In this document: positions 63,919-64,000 of the stretch, piece after piece | How positions within the stretch are numbered: the first letter of the stretch is position 1 | How the letters are laid out: each line of letters begins with the position of its first letter | From: Chryseobacterium flavum | GTDB taxonomy: Bacteria; Bacteroidota; Bacteroidia; Flavobacteriales; Weeksellaceae | DNA: 64,000 nucleotides | Assembly: GCF_003385595.1 (NCBI RefSeq) | Contig: NZ_QNUE01000010.1 | Location: 1 to 64,000 of the forward strand | Reading direction: 5' to 3' | Notes under the pieces: generated by a model | What the model saw: the letters and a program-made list of their open reading frames with translations, nothing else | Told to the model about the DNA's origin: nothing | The model's database searches: none | Made by a program: the position numbers and the translations under genes

Positions 63919-64000
63919 GAATGTATTTTCCTCTTACTGCAAAGGAACAAATTTTTAAACAGAAAGAAAACTATTATTATTCTGATAAATAACTACAATT

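Overview
The window looks like a chromosomal segment of a Chryseobacterium-type member of the Flavobacteriia (Bacteroidota). The evidence is AT-rich DNA, promoters with the Bacteroidota -7 box TAnnTTTG, secreted proteins with C-terminal type IX secretion (T9SS) sorting domains, PorT-like outer-membrane barrels, a bacillithiol gene set and SatD/DUF3307/DUF4230 families. I saw no rRNA, tRNA, CRISPR array, phage or complete insertion sequence.

Layout. 0.1-2.7 kb: two tandem secreted M28 aminopeptidases. 2.9-8.0 kb: translation genes thrS-infC and rpmI-rplT, separated by an alpha/beta hydrolase and a bulb-lectin lipoprotein. 8.3-11 kb: an M19 dipeptidase and a helical-repeat protein. 11.1-15.6 kb: leuA-leuC-leuD-leuB, with a hairpin repeat element between leuC and leuD. 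15.7-18.9 kb: small minus-strand genes, including a MazG-like pyrophosphohydrolase operon and a lipoprotein with a TNT-type NAD+ glycohydrolase toxin domain followed by a possible immunity gene. 19.3-26.2 kb: a secreted M12B-like protease, DinB and acyl-CoA dehydrogenase genes, and a secreted endonuclease I. 26.3-30 kb: a SatD-DUF3307 pair, then purC and purF. 30.2-34.1 kb: a glycerophosphodiesterase and three outer-membrane barrel paralogues, each behind a sigma-54-like promoter. 34.3-41.9 kb: aroB, a pseudouridine synthase, pncA, a tightly coupled bacillithiol operon ending in a Crp/Fnr regulator, and a MocR regulator divergent from an EamA transporter.

41.9-54.3 kb is a stress island. Two tandem Crp/Fnr regulators are flanked by two promoters carrying the same ATGAC-N4-GTCAT palindrome at exactly the same distance from the -7 box. 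Downstream lie a KGG-repeat acidic/RG protein, a DUF892 ferritin-like protein, a large-subunit catalase, a zinc alcohol dehydrogenase, a CinA-type amidase, two short-chain dehydrogenases, a small lipoprotein, an FAD-Rieske oxidoreductase and a DUF6766 membrane protein. The content parallels the enterobacterial yciGFE-katN stress operon. 54.3-64 kb holds several regulator-target pairs: AraC with a flavodoxin-RidA fusion, MocR with a cupin/DapA-like/thioredoxin operon, AraC with a nitrilase, and TetR with a small membrane/rhodanese operon behind a perfect 30-bp palindrome.

All functions are read from sequence motifs and remembered family knowledge; no database search was run.
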